Source: Fasciolopsis buskii
Lineage: Eukaryota; Platyhelminthes; Trematoda; Plagiorchiida; Fasciolidae
NCBI GenBank assembly: GCA_008360955.1
Contig: LUCM01005710.1
Span: 270,926-334,925, forward strand
Length of the DNA stretch: 64,000 nucleotides
Reading direction: 5' to 3'
Under the pieces are notes generated by a model. The model was not told the origin of the DNA, ran no database searches, and saw nothing but the letters and a program-made list of their open reading frames with translations. Each line of letters begins with the position of its first letter. Positions within the stretch are counted from its first letter, which is position 1. This document shows, piece after piece, positions 27,201 to 42,200 of the stretch. The translations under genes were made by a program, and so were the position numbers.

Positions 27201-30200
27201 AATTGCCAAGAAACGGCTTCCTATAACACCCAGGTTGAATAAAATAAAAGAAAGATACCACGAAGCTTGCCATTCAGTATTTGGTTTTAGGATGATTAGC
27301 AGCAATCGTGCAATAGATCAATTAGTCTATTCCGCCTGACTAGGAGATCTTAGTAAATCGCACTACAAAGGAGGGTTGTTTATATCTGCGACAAGGAATA
27401 ACTTTTTTATCCAGTCTCATCCTCCGAAAAAGTAACCTTGTTACCAACTGACAAATAAAATACCGTTTCAGATGACCTTGAGAAATGTTGCTCAGTCTGA
27501 TGAGAAGCACGCTACTGCCATGCTTGCCATGCTTGAACCCGATGGTTCGTCCGATATCAATTTACTGAAACCTGTCATTTTTAGGTAGTGTTTTATAAAT
27601 ACCATCGGCATTTCCTATATTCTAGCAAAAAAACTTATTGAGTCAGTATTTCCCAGAATCAACAATAATTTTTCAAGGCTGCGGCTATTTATGCTGATGT
27701 TGTTACTGGAATCCAAGTTAAAGAACAACAGAACACCATCATTCAAAAGCTGCGCCAAATGTTTGGTACCAACAGAATGGGTAGGCAATAAATTTAATGA
27801 GTATAACAAGTAGTATCGAGTGGAACGTACAAAGGTGATCGGATGTACAACGTCAGTCTAGCAGTTGAGGCCTCTCACCAGAAAAGCTGACTAGGTAATT
27901 ACCCAGTGTGGGTAACGTACAAGCATCAGCGACAAACTCATCTTCCACCCGAGAGGAGCCCTCCGAATATGCATAAAAGTTTACATTCGCTCTGACAAAG
28001 TTCATTTTACAAGATAATAATTGTGGAAATGCTAACCCAGAGTTGCCTTGCTCGTCACAGTCTTGAGGCGAAGTCACTTCGACAACTATTACATAGTAAG
28101 TTGCTCTAGTTGAGATAAATGCATCGGTGCTATAAAGAAAAAATTGTCGACCGACACGACATCTTTTTCACTCTCACATTATTATTCTGTTAAGAGCGCA
28201 TGTTGTAGTCGCCAAGTCAAAACGGCGATGCGCACTGTTGTGCGTAAATAAAATAACGCTTTTGTTAGTATTAACGGGGTACTACGTGCCAGTCGGACGA
28301 TGTGCAGGGGATTGACAAAGAAATCGATCTTGAGAAACAAACTGAAAAACAGGTATTACCCATCAAAATCATTCACAAGATAGCATTTCAAAAATGAATT
28401 GTCAATCCAATTTAGTTACCGCGGATGGCATGATAATATGCGTCTGTATGCAGATAGCAGATGTTAGCAAGGCAGCAATAATCGTTGCGCCTATTGTGAC
28501 AGTTCGTCGAAAACCATTTAAAACGCGTTCATTTCCGAATGTAAAATCTGCCATTATATGAGACCGATATTTTCGAGCAAGATTTGCCAACGTTTTAATT
28601 CCAGCTTTGTAGCACTCACAGTCAATCCATTTAACAGTTCCTTTTGATAAACACAGATCTGCAAACCATTTCAACATGAGTCCTCAGCCAGATCGAAGGA
28701 CACGTGCCACCATAAAGCCTTTGTGGCTGTATCACAAGAGAATGAAAAACCAGTCGTCTCACGGTACCATCAACCAAGCCAACGGATAGAAAACGCTGCC
28801 CTGTCGGTCAAGGTTGTAGCTCCAGCGATGTTGCTAGTTCGACTTGGGTAATAGCTTTATTCAACTCACTCAGAACCAGTTGTTTGCAATTTTTGCACGC
28901 TGAACCATATGAATATTTGACCATTGTATCATTCTGCCGATGACGAACGGAGATAGCGTTCATGGCATTTTTAATGAACTCCACGACGTACAACCAAATA
29001 CTCACACATAATTGTGTCAAACTTTTAACCATTTGATAAAAATGATGCATACGTAAGTAGGAAGTACTGTGCCACCCGTGAATTTCATTTACCCTTTTCT
29101 CTGTATTATTATAAAATTCTCTTGTAAACGCAAATTATCTTAAAGCGAAGAAACACTTAGAAATTTATGGTTTTTCTTTCTTTAGGCTGACTTGGAACCC
29201 GTGTTTTACAGAAAGTACATCTTCGGGGATTTTGTAATTTTGTCTCCTTAAAAGCAACTTTATCGATTTATTCATTTCGAGGGAAATAATCCACCCACCG
29301 GTAAATATGCATGTCAAGGACAGGATACAAGAAGCACAAACTACGACAAAACATTGTTTGGACAGGATAATATCCTACAGTGCAGTATAACAGTACTCAC
29401 AGCAAATACACGTTTGTAAATATCCATCGTTTTGGCCATTTGTGAGTAGTATTCTGTCATCATGCGAACAAATTCTTTGAAATCGATACATCCATTCCCT
29501 TTGAAGTGGAAAAAATTGAACATGCAGTCATAATTTTTCAGACACATCGACGACATGTTTAGTGCAACCGTTGAAATTCTTTGATGCATTGAAAACAGTT
29601 TAACAGCAATGATGTAAGATAAGATTAAGAATTGTTTTGTGTTTTTAAGACCTGTCTGAACTATTTATTCTGGAAGAGCTGAACCGGCATAAATGATAAC
29701 AATACAAGGCAAGCGAGGTCACTATTGGCTTGGTACGATTTAATATATTTTGCCTAGAAGATTATAAGGGTTTTCATTCTTTGCTCAAGTGGCACTTGTA
29801 TTTTTAGTATCTGTTGAACTCACGAGCACAACAAAACAGGTAGGCCCGGTTACAACGAGTGAGGCCAACAAAAGTGATCCGATGTTCGAATTGGCATGCA
29901 GCCACATAAGGTCCTCATAAGCCATGGTTTATCAGACTTGGTAAGGAGCCATGAAACAATGAATTATCCCTTACCACCAAAGAAACCTCTGGGTCAGAAA
30001 CTCAAACCGTCGCGTCGTTTTCGGTGATAAACAGTTTCAAGTTGGAAAACTCAAAATGAAAAGTAGTTAACACAAACATTTTGAGAATATGTTCTTAAAA
30101 CCGCCAACATGCCACACTAAAAACAATGAAACGATTCAGAATTTATCTTAGTCAACACTTCCTCAAACGTTGTTTCCAGTGCTACTGCTATATTCTTTGT

Positions 30201-33200
30201 ATTCCTACTAGTATCAAAACCGATAACAATAAATAGATTGAAATGAATTTTAGGACAAATTTGGTAGCATTCGTACGATCGCCATCTCAAAATTTGCCAT
30301 ATTTATTGTTATAACAAAAATGCATCGTGAAGTGTTCGCATTATTTAGGCCAAAATAGCCGGTTTCCGCTACTTGTTGTTTTTCACTTGCCCCTATGTCC
30401 CATCAATTCTTCCAAAAAATTAAACAATTTTCCTAGCTCCTCCCACGTGAAGCCTTTCCGTACAATTGTTGTTAATTCAGTTGATGGTGACGGAGACATT
30501 ATTTTCTTTGAAATTCAATACTTCAGGGAAAAGGATAGAAACCAAGGATGACACATTTTACCACAAACGCTGCACTAAGGCGTAATAAGAAGTCTTCCCA
30601 GAGTTTTCCAAGTTTTTCACCAAGCGGAACAGTCAATTTCTGTCCTGAACTTACTTTCAGGATGTTTATCGTTACAAACCAGCTTCGGCTTCTGGGCACG
30701 TCAGAGCAGTTATTCCAGTTTCGCAACGCAAACAGACTTCCTTGGTTCTTGTTTTTGCCGGTCGAACGTGTTGCTTGCTTGTTTTATGCAAATTATCGGG
30801 AAATCTGTCTCCGGTCAGACAGCTAAGACCAACCAAAAATCATTACACTGCTCTCCACCTGTTCTCCATCACTTGCAACAGTAATTTCATCAAAATTGAC
30901 GGAGTTTGTTCATGAACCAGAAAAACCATCGACAGTTCTGCTATCTTTAGTTTTGCCAGTGTTCTCTTAAAAGAAAATGAATGATAGTCAGAAAATGTAG
31001 TGTAATTACCAGTGCAAAATCGCTTTTACTGGAAAACGTGCAGGTGTTTACTTGCCCAGTTCATCCCATTGATCATGGCAAAATTTGATGTGTATGTGGT
31101 AGGTAATTACCATTCAAGTGTGAGCCAGTCAGTGAGGTCACGTTAGCCTGATTGTGAGAAAGCAAGAGCTTGACTGATTTATGTTCATCTCAACCAGAAG
31201 AACATTTCGTAAATCCTTCTTCTTCATCGTATTTAGGATCTCGGCTGATCTGCTGTGTCGATGTACAAAAACTGCCCTGTTCTTCCTTAACATTCCACTA
31301 TGTGATCTTGCTTGTTACTTCTGACAACAAATGGTCAGAAGTAAGACAAATGCCCTTCATTTGTGTTGACTATGAGACTTTGCTTCTATTTGCCAAGAAA
31401 TAATTTATGCCTAAGTTTTGTAGGGGTAGTGCATAAAGTCGTCGCACATCCAGACTCCTCCAAAGTTGCTTGAGCTTGTGTCCTAGTTATTCAGTTACGA
31501 TGAATTAATTATTGGCTCTGGAAACCTTCTAATGCGCGAAACTTTGAATCGAACAGCAGCGTGTGCTGAATTTCTTCACTGGTTATTCACGACCGTTTAC
31601 CAGATTAGTAAAAAGGTCTTGGTATCGTAATTTTTCGCAGGGCGCATCACTTCATGGAAGACAGTCAAACAATAATGATACTTCGTATATCTCTTTCAAA
31701 CTAAAATTTCCATCGTTCTTAGACTGAGAAACCATGACGATGAAATTCACCACGGTTTCCGGTGTAAAAGAGGTCCGCAACAGTTTCAAAAGCAATTGAG
31801 TTTTCGGGTTGGTAACCATGGTAACTGTTTTGTGGACTTGGTTCCCACTGTCATCAACGTTAAGTTAGAAGTAAGAAGGTTTCTCCACATAGCAGTGCAG
31901 AATAAACACGCGTTTTAGAAAAAGAACATTCGCTGGGTTAATTTTTTAATAACAACCTAGATGTTTTACGCTAGGCCATTGGCCAAATATCACTGCAGCT
32001 AGCTCGAGCTAATTGGATTTCGGAAATATTTGAGTTTTAATAACCGTGAGTAGGTTTTACTTTTTCTAACTAACTAAAGAGAAATAACTTCATTTTTTTC
32101 GTGTGTTGAAACAGGAAGCAACTTTGAAATAATTTCGATTTCCCTAATGTGTTTAATAGGCCATGGGTACAAATGACAAGTTCTTCTTGCCTGATCTGGA
32201 GCACCGTTTGCGGCTGTCACCATTTATTTGTTCAGGGCTGTTCTGCACAATTTGGTAAACATTCCGTTTGAATTCTATAAATAAACTCTTCCATTTAGCA
32301 CATAATTGGTTGTTTTGTGCAATAGATTCCAATTGGTTTCCATTTAGTCGGTTGTCGGGGATTCAAAATTCATCACTTTAGATCGTTTTCGGAAAGGCAG
32401 TCTCGTAAACCGATAAGAGTAATTGTTTTGCGTTAGCAGGATCTGGAATCTGAAGTGGTAATCAGTTCGTAAGCTATCTTTCATCCGAAGATTTCCGTAA
32501 AGTCATCTCCGGTTTGTATGCTCCTAGCTTCAATTTCCAGCTCCATATTTTATGGTTCACATGCAACTACCTATGTTATCGCAACGAACATAAATCCTAG
32601 ATGATTAAAAGGTGCAGTCAGTAACATGCATTTTTCTGTTTTTCGTTAAACCGCGCAATTTCGAGTGGAATAAATGATGAAGCAATTAAAATTTTATTAT
32701 TTAAAATGTGCAATCGGCATCTGAATACTTTTACTCTAGTCATTAGACCTCTTCTAAGAGATTCGCGTACCTGGGCTAGAACCCCAAGTTAGCAAATCTG
32801 TTATAGGAACAGCAAATCTGTCACGAATTATTCACGTTTACGAAATGATGAGTGTTAATCTCGCACAGTTTCATGACTAACTCACTTTGATGGAATAGCT
32901 GTGTCCTTTTTCAGTTCGTGACTGAAAGCATCGCATGAATTATCGTCCCGTTAAATCTCAGCGTGAACGCAGGAACAATAGTCACCCAAAATATGAATGA
33001 ATCTTAGTTCAGGATTCCCGCTAGCATCCAAATCATGTGCGAAAAATAACTGCCACCCAAAAAACCGAAACAATTCAACCTGCGACTCTGGACCACTAAG
33101 GGGCATTCTGGCTAATAATGATAAACAGATACCATACACTTGGATTCATGCGGAAAAAATGTGCTCAGTAAAACTTCAAAAGCAGCATCTGAGAAGGCAA

Positions 33201-36200
33201 TCACCAAAGCTTGAATGAATTGCCAGTTCAGTATGAAGCACGCGCAGAGGTCGTTTGGACAGAAATCAATGGACAGAGCACGTTTGCATGTGATCCACCA
33301 GTGTGGATTTGGCCATATTGTTCCTCGAGGAGATTTCCAGACTACAAAAAGACCAACTAATTAATCTCTGTTCGTAAGCAGACACGGACTGATGGTTCGT
33401 GAGGTTCGTTAGCTGATTTGCTTAGAAGTAAACTGTTCAGTCAAAAATTCAATTAGCAAACTTAATTTCCCAGATTCTAAATTAGCCAAGCAAACACGTT
33501 CAAATTAGCAAAAAACGAATTTTGAGGTGAACAAAATTTCCAACTTTATGATTGACAGTAGATTGCTTTTGTTTTTAATGTCACCATGTATTTGGTGATC
33601 GAGATCAAAAACAGCACTTTGCTAGACTAAATTGTCCACCTGACTCCCTGACATTTACAGAACAGCCAATCTGATTTCCATTCCTAGACTTCGTTGCCAA
33701 CGGCATATGCTAGTGTTTAGCTTTTTCATGTTAGTTCAAATACTTTTTATTCTAAATGGATCCGAAAAAAGAGGCGACAATCTCCGGTGACATACCGAAC
33801 GTAACGAGTAAGAAGCGACCGCAATGAACCTTTTCAGTTGGTTTAACAAAGCGGAAAGTAAAAGAATGCTTTTGTAAATAATAATCGCTAAAAACGAGAC
33901 AAAAATACCAAACCGCTGGGGTTCTAAAGAAGCTTGTAAATGTTGTTTTCCTGGACAAAGAAAATGACATTTTTGTGTCGTCTCATTTCCCCGTAGGATT
34001 TATAATTAAATGGACAATATTTGTAGTAGATAAAATCAAACTGGAAGGCTAATTGGAAAATTCTCTTATGTATGTATATATATATATATTTGTATGTGCA
34101 CATACATCACGAAACTTCTGGTCGGATATTTTGTCGTCTCGTGTAATTAAATCTAGGCACGCCATTTCTAATGATGCTGTTCAACATGATACGACCAACA
34201 TCCATTACTTGCAACTTTCATGTATTGGTGACCAGCGTGAGCTAATGTGCATACCACCCGACTCGGATCTTTCATACTGACTGATCTATCTTTCCCGTGC
34301 GGCTCACGTATGTACCCACTCAGGCAACCTAAATAATTCTCTGTGCACTGTAAGACTTTTTAATGAATGAATGCGGCCATCTAGCTATTACGTTAGTACG
34401 AAGCACTGTCTAATTCCCACGTTCCGAAGCTGAGAAACGACATAGACTCGTTTTCCTTCGATAAAACGTTGGTGTATTTGTTGTTTTCTGCAAAATATTT
34501 CTCCTTACAAATGGGAGCAATAGCCTCTCATTGTAAAATAAATGGGTCCTGCTAGTCAGAACAAACGGAATCATGTGAGTGACCAAGTTCTGTTATTCCC
34601 TCGGAGCATACATGGAAACTGCGGGGTGAATATTAGCGACGCTAAACAGTTGGGACTGATGTGAATTTGCTTTTAATGGTCGTGAATGCTAGCCATCAGT
34701 GTAGTGAGGAGTCAGGATTTCCAAATCCAAAGAACTGGTAAACTTGGCACTAGGATTAAGCACATGTAATCTTTATTCAAAATGATCCTTCAGCCTTATC
34801 CGTATATATGATAAGCTATATATAATCCTGGCGTAAACAGTCAACGAAAGTCGGACTGGTCACTTTGAAAATCAAAGACCTAATGTTCCTTTTCCGACAC
34901 TGTGCTAGTAAGAGAACGAAACAGCAGTTGATGGAATGTATTTGCAAAAATGCAACAGTTTTAAAGTTATTAGTTTTCCATAACGATGAAAAGGTAAAGA
35001 TTATTGGGGGAAGCAAGGAGCGTTGTGGTTGTGACTGTGAATCGGATATACATTTCCCGGGGCCTTTTTGTTCAATCAGTTTTACAGTTGCCATTTCAGA
35101 TCTTGTTCGCTGACCTAAACTCGTATTTAGATAAATGAAGTTATCCGTCAATAAATGTGCATGTTGGAGATTACTTGATTTTGTCAAAATCGAGTGGTTT
35201 AGGAGTGCTGAGACATCAAGGTTTTAATAATTGTTAAGTGTAACTCATGACTGCAGCCATATACATTATTATATATAGCTACTAAATACAGTTATCCAAC
35301 CTGATGTTCCCTCACTTCCCTATGCACGAGAGAACCCAAGATTGTGAAGGCATTTGATTAACTGGGTCAGCGTGCGAAATACTTCTGTAGTTGTGAAATT
35401 GGTCTAATTATGGCTCATTCTGTGCCACTTTTCGGTTCATTTTCGCCTGAATGTGGTAGATAACGTACTGTGAAATGATAAAATAGAAGTTTGCGTGTAT
35501 TAACTTTTTTCGGTGGGCTTCATTATTTCCAGAATTGTGAAATGAAATCCATGTTTTCTAGTTTTAGCTACCCACACTTTCTGGTTTGGCATTTAAGTTG
35601 TCCAACCTAGCGTTGGTGAAATGGCAGTATGATCAATGCAGTTTCATGCGTAGAAGTTTCAGAACATAATTCACTAGTTTTACATTGTGATTTGCTGAAT
35701 GATTATTATTTTCGGTATATTCGATGTTATACGTCATGTATTCTTATGGAAACAAAATAGAAAAATGAATAACATGGGAGCAGTGCGTCATAATACCTGA
35801 CTAATTTGCACTCATTTTTGATCTCAGTAATTTGAAAGCATTAAATTTTGCAACGTCAGTTCAAAACAGGCAGAAGATTGACCGCTTGGATGGATCCGTC
35901 AGTCTACTGGAAGCATCAACTTCGAAAACTTGGTTAAAGCCGCTCCAGAAAAACATCGTACTCTGCTAATTAGTAATTTTGGTAATTATGTGGAGTTAAT
36001 TTGTCTTCTGGTGTTTATCCAAACCGGAAAATTGTATAATCGTCCGGTTGTTTTGCATCTAAAAGAAACCACAGGTGATACCTACTGTCCAACGTCCTAT
36101 GTCGGAATATTTCAGTTTGGTCATCAGTGTGCAGTGATCCAGTGTTACTTTCTACAAACTGGTAAATGGAAAACTTTAATGCAAAGCTGACCTGCTTAAT

Positions 36201-39200
36201 AAGCAAAAATATGTTCTGTTATATCACGTAACTAACATTTGTGCTATTTTGTTAGTTTAGGTGGGTTTGAACGTGTGGTTATGGTTCGGGTGTGAATGTC
36301 TCAGACTCCAGGAACGTCTTGAACCGCACCCAAATGACCGAGAGCATCAGAGAGCCTTTACTAAGGAATCCCTACTTGTTTTCGTTTTATGGTTGCTCTT
36401 TTTTTAAATTGGGAGGAAGAAGGCCAATACACAAGGCTGTCGCCAATTGAATGATATTTGGTAGCCATTTTAACGGGGAAGACCAAATTCTGATCCCATA
36501 CTGTCCACAGACATTGTGCATTACAAACACCATTGTGCTCAATCGTACCTATGCCTACGAAATGAACTGAGCACCCAGGATGTCCAGGTCCGTCTAAGGG
36601 TTGTGTGAACTAAGCAGTCAGTCACCGGTCACCAGTAGGTTGCGGACACCAGGATTCGTTTAGCCATCTCGCGGGTTAAGCTTTAGAAGGCAAAAGGCTC
36701 CGTGCATGGAACCCTAAGAAAACCGCTATCAGTATTGCCCCAACAAACGAAACACGGACCCATTCGATTGTACGCCTTCATTTATAAATTCTTTAAAAGG
36801 TCGCATTTTTCATTCTTTGTCGAATGCGCAAATATATCCAGTGACAAAAAGCAAATAAATGTGCAAACAAAAACCGAGCCAATCATCGCTTGTTTGTTCT
36901 GTTCTTTTTTTAAGCTTTTACTTCATCTGTTTCATTCTCATCTGTTTTCACCGTGTTCTGGTCGGCACAGTCTGAAATCAGCCTGGTTTTGAGCTCATAT
37001 GTTTGCATAAAGGAAAAACAGTGCTGTATTGGTTTGGGCTTCCCTACCACATGGATGTACGTCCTGATTGAATGGTATAAAAGGCCACCTGCAGCCAAAT
37101 CAAAAAGCTGTTGTGGAATAAATCCGCTATAAACTATGGTTGCAGCAAATCTCATTTGGGAGAACAAAACGTCAGAGCAGAGTGCATCTCATAATTTGTG
37201 CGAAGGATCATAACACACCAACATAATATGCGTAAAATGGTATGTTTCGGCCCCTGTAAAGAACGACATCCCATTCAAACTGCCCATGGGAAGTTATCGA
37301 TCGTTTGTGTCAAGGTGATCACATAAGCAAAAGCCATATTTTCAATGAGTTTTCTCATAATCAAATTTTTGGAAAAGGGACTTTGTAGACATTCCACTGT
37401 CTGTGTACATGTTTAGGATATGAGAAGGCATGGAATTTAGTGCGCCAAGCAATAGGTTAAGCATCTAATCGTTTTCAGTGTGGATTTATGCGCAGTTGTA
37501 AAACTGCTCAGCGTAGGGTCAGAGAAGGTAGTAGAAACTTCAGCTTCCTAAAAGCAATTCTAGCTGCGCTGCTTATGCATTGCAGAAACACAAATGTTTT
37601 ATTAAATGACGCCTCGTATTTCATATGTATTCCTGTTTGTTTCAGGTTTCCATGCCCACACGAAAACCTCGTTTGATTCCTTTGGGCCGCCTTCCATTAC
37701 CAGTTCACGAAGGTAACCCAATAGTTTACAAACGATAAATTGAAGACGTTCCTTTGAATAAACGCAAATTTAAAGAAAAAGTTTACCCCTTAAACTGGTG
37801 CTGTTTTCATTAGCTGACTAGTAATGTGGCGGAATTGTGGAAAATTTGTATCTGCTTTGGTTTCCTTTATTTCTTTAGCAGAATTGGACAATGCCAGCGA
37901 TTAGCTGTGACCAAAAATGTTGAAATGGAAAGAGCCAACTCACCGTCTTCATCCGCTTGTTTGATCATATTCAACAAATCGCTGTTTGAAGCCTGTAAGC
38001 CCAAATACTGCATGGCAGTAGCCAACTCTTCCGTTGTGATTAGGCCATCTCCATTTGTATCGAAAAAATGAAATGCGCTGCGAATATCTGCATGAAGGAA
38101 CAAAAAGACCAAATACCACACCTCAGTGGATTTTCAGATAGCGGGAACCGTTGCCCTAGTGAGGATGAATTTATGACCACACGTAAGGGTAACATTTATC
38201 GGCATCTATTGTCCTTGTTGTCCCCATAATGTTCCTGAGGTTAGCTAGCTTTGAAGATAAGACCTGCCGTGAAGACATGGGGGCAGAAGGCGTTAAGCGG
38301 ATGATAATAACAGTGAAAAATCCAAGTTAATGAAAATCCAATAGGCGATTGTTTGTGTTGGCAGATCCTGGATGAAAAATATTGGGAGTAACTGTGTAGT
38401 TTAATTTGAAAGATTGTGAATTGCAGTGGTTTAGTGCATGCTGTTATGTTAAATGCCTACATTGTGACATCTTACATGGGGCAAAATTTAAACATCTGCC
38501 AGTTATGGATAGCGTTGTTGACTAACTCTCTGTCAAGCCATATCACCAAAAGATAGTGCTTAGCGGCAAAAGTATTCGATGGATTGTTCAAATACTGCAT
38601 GGCATAGCTCAGACCTAGCGTTCATATTGTCTTCTTTTTTCTCTACCCGCAGTTTTATTTTGACAAAGTGTCGCTTTTTTCTAAATTTTGCCTAATTCTT
38701 GTGATGAATAACCTTTTGAACTGCAAACAACAACAGGTGGTTTGCGTAGAGTGATTTAGTTAGTACTAGCACAATTTTATCCCAAATGTGCACTGATCAA
38801 CTGCGTAAACGTATGAAGTCTCACCGAAAAATCGAACTAAATAAAGGTATTTCGGTTCGTCAGATAAACAGACAGACATGCTTCTATTTCATTAACAAGG
38901 TTCACCGTTGTTTATAGTGTTCTTTGCAAAAAAGGTGATTCGGCATCCATTTTATCTAATTTCAAACTTTGCCGAAACATCGTTCACTCAGGATCAGACT
39001 GTCACATTGAATTTCTAGAGTGACGTTTAATCTCTCGCGTATCCCACCTATCTGAAATCTATGCATTTACGGACATTTTGTCACAACCTTAGTAATGGGC
39101 ATGTAAAGGACATTTTCTTATTTTTCACCTGACAGTATAGCGAACAAAGAACCTGAAATTTTATATTGGCTTTTTTCGAGAAGTGACGCAGTGCATTTCT

Positions 39201-42200
39201 AAGCCATTACATTTAACAAGTATTCAGCTGATATAACATTTTTATTACTGTTACTAAGCTCCAGCCGTGACGTACTGCGACGCACAAGATCGAACAAATA
39301 AGGTTAAGTCGAGCCAGAAAGATTTAATCAGTGGTGAAAATGAACCTGTGTTACATGATGCTAGTGGATAGGCCTGCGAGTGTTCCTTGGCACACGCCTG
39401 GGTTATTCATGCTCCGTGTCAGTCAATTCCGCTTGAAAATAGTATGCGCTATATCATGTTGGAATTTGAACCTCTATGGTAAAGTGTAGATAAGTTTTTC
39501 AATTCCGCTTTGAGAGCATCAACAATTTACTGAATGACTTAGAATGGACTGAATTAGAAATGTGATGAAGTCACTCCATCCGAGTGAAACATGACATGAA
39601 ACGTCTCTCAGGAAAGTGGCTTATTTACTACGTACATATATGTGTACATATAAACATTCGATGATCCGCCATTTTTCAGAAAATTTTTTGAATCTATCGA
39701 AGAAGAGTCTGGATTAGAGACCTTTAAGAATTTGAAGACGTCGACAGTTTGCTCGTCTCAAATCCCAACCGGGGTACGATTGCAAGTTAGCTGACTTGGA
39801 ACGCTACATCATGGTTGTAGCTCCATCCGGACAGACGTTTACTGCCCTATTACATTTAGTATAAAGTACCACAGCATTCATTAAAAGCAAAAACGTTAAC
39901 AAGAGTTGATCAACGTCAGCAAAAGCGAGCTTTTCGGCAGGCAGTGATGAGTACAGGCGTCTTATCTTTACCGCTGAATTACGGCAGCTTAGCAGCTAGA
40001 AAGTTTAATTAAATATTGCTGGTCACTTTGGTTTTTCTTCCTTGAGGAGGCGCCAAAATTAAGCCTTACTAGTGACACCTAAAAAAGAAACTAGTACACA
40101 TTGCAGCTTCCTTCGTTTCATTCAAGCTCAGAAACCATTTACAAAAATAAAGCGAACTGGCAGTTGTATCAAGGGATAAAATAAAACAGAAACAGGAGCC
40201 GATTAAAGTGTGCAAGAGGTGGATGCTGGTAGCGTTCACAGAAAATACAGGATATTACTTCGTCTCACCTGAAAATAGCTCAACATATTCAAATGTGAGT
40301 GTTAATTTCTGCGTTGCTGCATTGTTGATCTGCTTCGGATCAATTTTAACGTGCATTCCTAGTATGTTGTGCCAGTTTCCGCACTTATCTAGTAGTTGTC
40401 TTGGTTCAAACAAGCGGAAAGACATGAATGGAAGTTTACACTGCACTTCTAGAAAATCGACGTAATGATAGCCGTCCTTTATGCAGACAAAATTCTGTAA
40501 GACGATATTCTCTCAAGTATAACTTTCACCTTCCTTACCAGCATAGAAACAACTTTTGTCTTCTATAATTTCCATGTATTGGGTTTATCAATACTATTTG
40601 TCCTTCGTGTGTGTAAAAACAAATCTCATGGGCATTAGAATGCTTTTCCTTTCAGGCCGATATGATTTATTTTCTTTTTCTTCCTTTGGCACGATTATAT
40701 TTCTTGGAATTAGATTATTCCCCCAAATGTCTGCAATTTGAATGATTGCTGCTGTCGTGTATTTTTTTTCATTTCGACGATTCCACAAGTACGGAAGAAC
40801 GCTTGTCCGGTATGGATGTTTCAAAGTCCCCGAGAGTGCACGAAACCTAACTGCATATTACAGTTTTGAATTGTGTGGGCGCCAATTAGATTTGATGCCC
40901 CCAAGCCAAATAGGCCGTAAGAATTTCCTTCGGACAAATTCTCATCAAAAACAGAGGAAACTAAACTGGAACTCAGGCGGAAATAAAAACAACCAAGTTC
41001 CGCATCGGAGGAATTAGATTATCAAGTAATTTTGGTAAAATGCTCATGTAACTCGAGGAAAGATTTAGCATTATACTGCAAGCATTTTGGCGCCCTAGGT
41101 GGATAGAAATCCACTCTTCATTCGAAGATAGTCAAGTATCAATTGAACAAGTTGCCACCCCTTTTTGCAGCTTCAGAACGAGGCCTCGACATGTGAGAAA
41201 CCTACACATTCATGCTGTCATCTGCGTTCACCACATGATGAGAAGAGCATGGACAGAAACGTAGAATGTACTAATTCAATTATTGATATTCTTGGAACAA
41301 ATCGATATCATCCATAAATTAGAAGCAATGTTTGACAGCAATAATGATGTCGTTCCAGGAAAATAACTTCATAGTCAGCTAATCTTTTTTTGATTTCCCT
41401 CCAAAATCCTTCAGTGCTTAACCCGGCTGTTTGAATTCACTTATTATGATGATACGTTACGTTCACTGTCTCCTACACCTGCTAAATAGAATACCTAGAC
41501 TTACAAGTAATACTAGTGTTGTCCAGATCGACCAGCCCAATTCGGTGTATTGTGGATTCCATTTGTTTTGCTTTGCGGCAAAGGCGGACCTACGTTCCAT
41601 TTATTTGCTACTGCTTTTGAGAAACCAACAGAAGCCAATCTCCGGTACTCACCACCAAGACACCAGTGATTAATTTCCAACAAACGATAGATAGCGTAAT
41701 TTAATTCACTGAAAGTTTTGCAGTTTTTATTCGCAAAAACGAACGTATCATTGTTTAAGCTTATACTGTATTTTGGGGTAACAATACAATTACGTAAAAT
41801 TAATGCAGCGGACTTGGCATTTTTAGTCACGTAGCTATCTTCCCTCACCAACAACATTTCTCATGCCTGACTTGCAAATTAATGTAAAAAAGACAGAAAT
41901 ATCGGCTGATTAAGTTATTCTATTTGTGTTAGCTAATAATCGTTCTGAATACCCTTTTTGACTTATACATTCTCAAAGGCAATCAGCCAAAAGCGTCATT
42001 TACACGAAATAATCACTGATATAATTTATTACTGGCATTAGTGAAGTGATATAATGTCGTTCAGTATAGTTAACCCGTAGTTTTGCATTTCGACGGACAA
42101 CTTTTTGGGAATGAATCACGTTGACTACACGTCCTCCAGCGCAGAGTACACTACTTGACAGTAAAAGAATCGTGCCAGTGAGGCTTACGGTGGTAAAACT

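Larger units (their letters stand above)
29499..37943 (-). other. Intron 2 of the calmodulin-like gene
   Basis: This intron of about 8.4 kb interrupts EF-hand loop 2. It contains an AT microsatellite at 34067-34090 and an opposite-strand EF-hand-like segment at 30481-30551. A moderately GC-rich patch at about 36290-36690 has no readable coding content. No other gene was recognised. Confidence 0.88.

Noticed and set aside
27494..27506. CTGATGAG, a hammerhead ribozyme core box
   Set aside because: No GAAAC box or stem II follows within a sensible distance.
34816..35187. 123-codon minus-strand open frame
   Set aside because: Length is within chance expectation, it lies inside intron 2, and it has no recognisable family or splice context.
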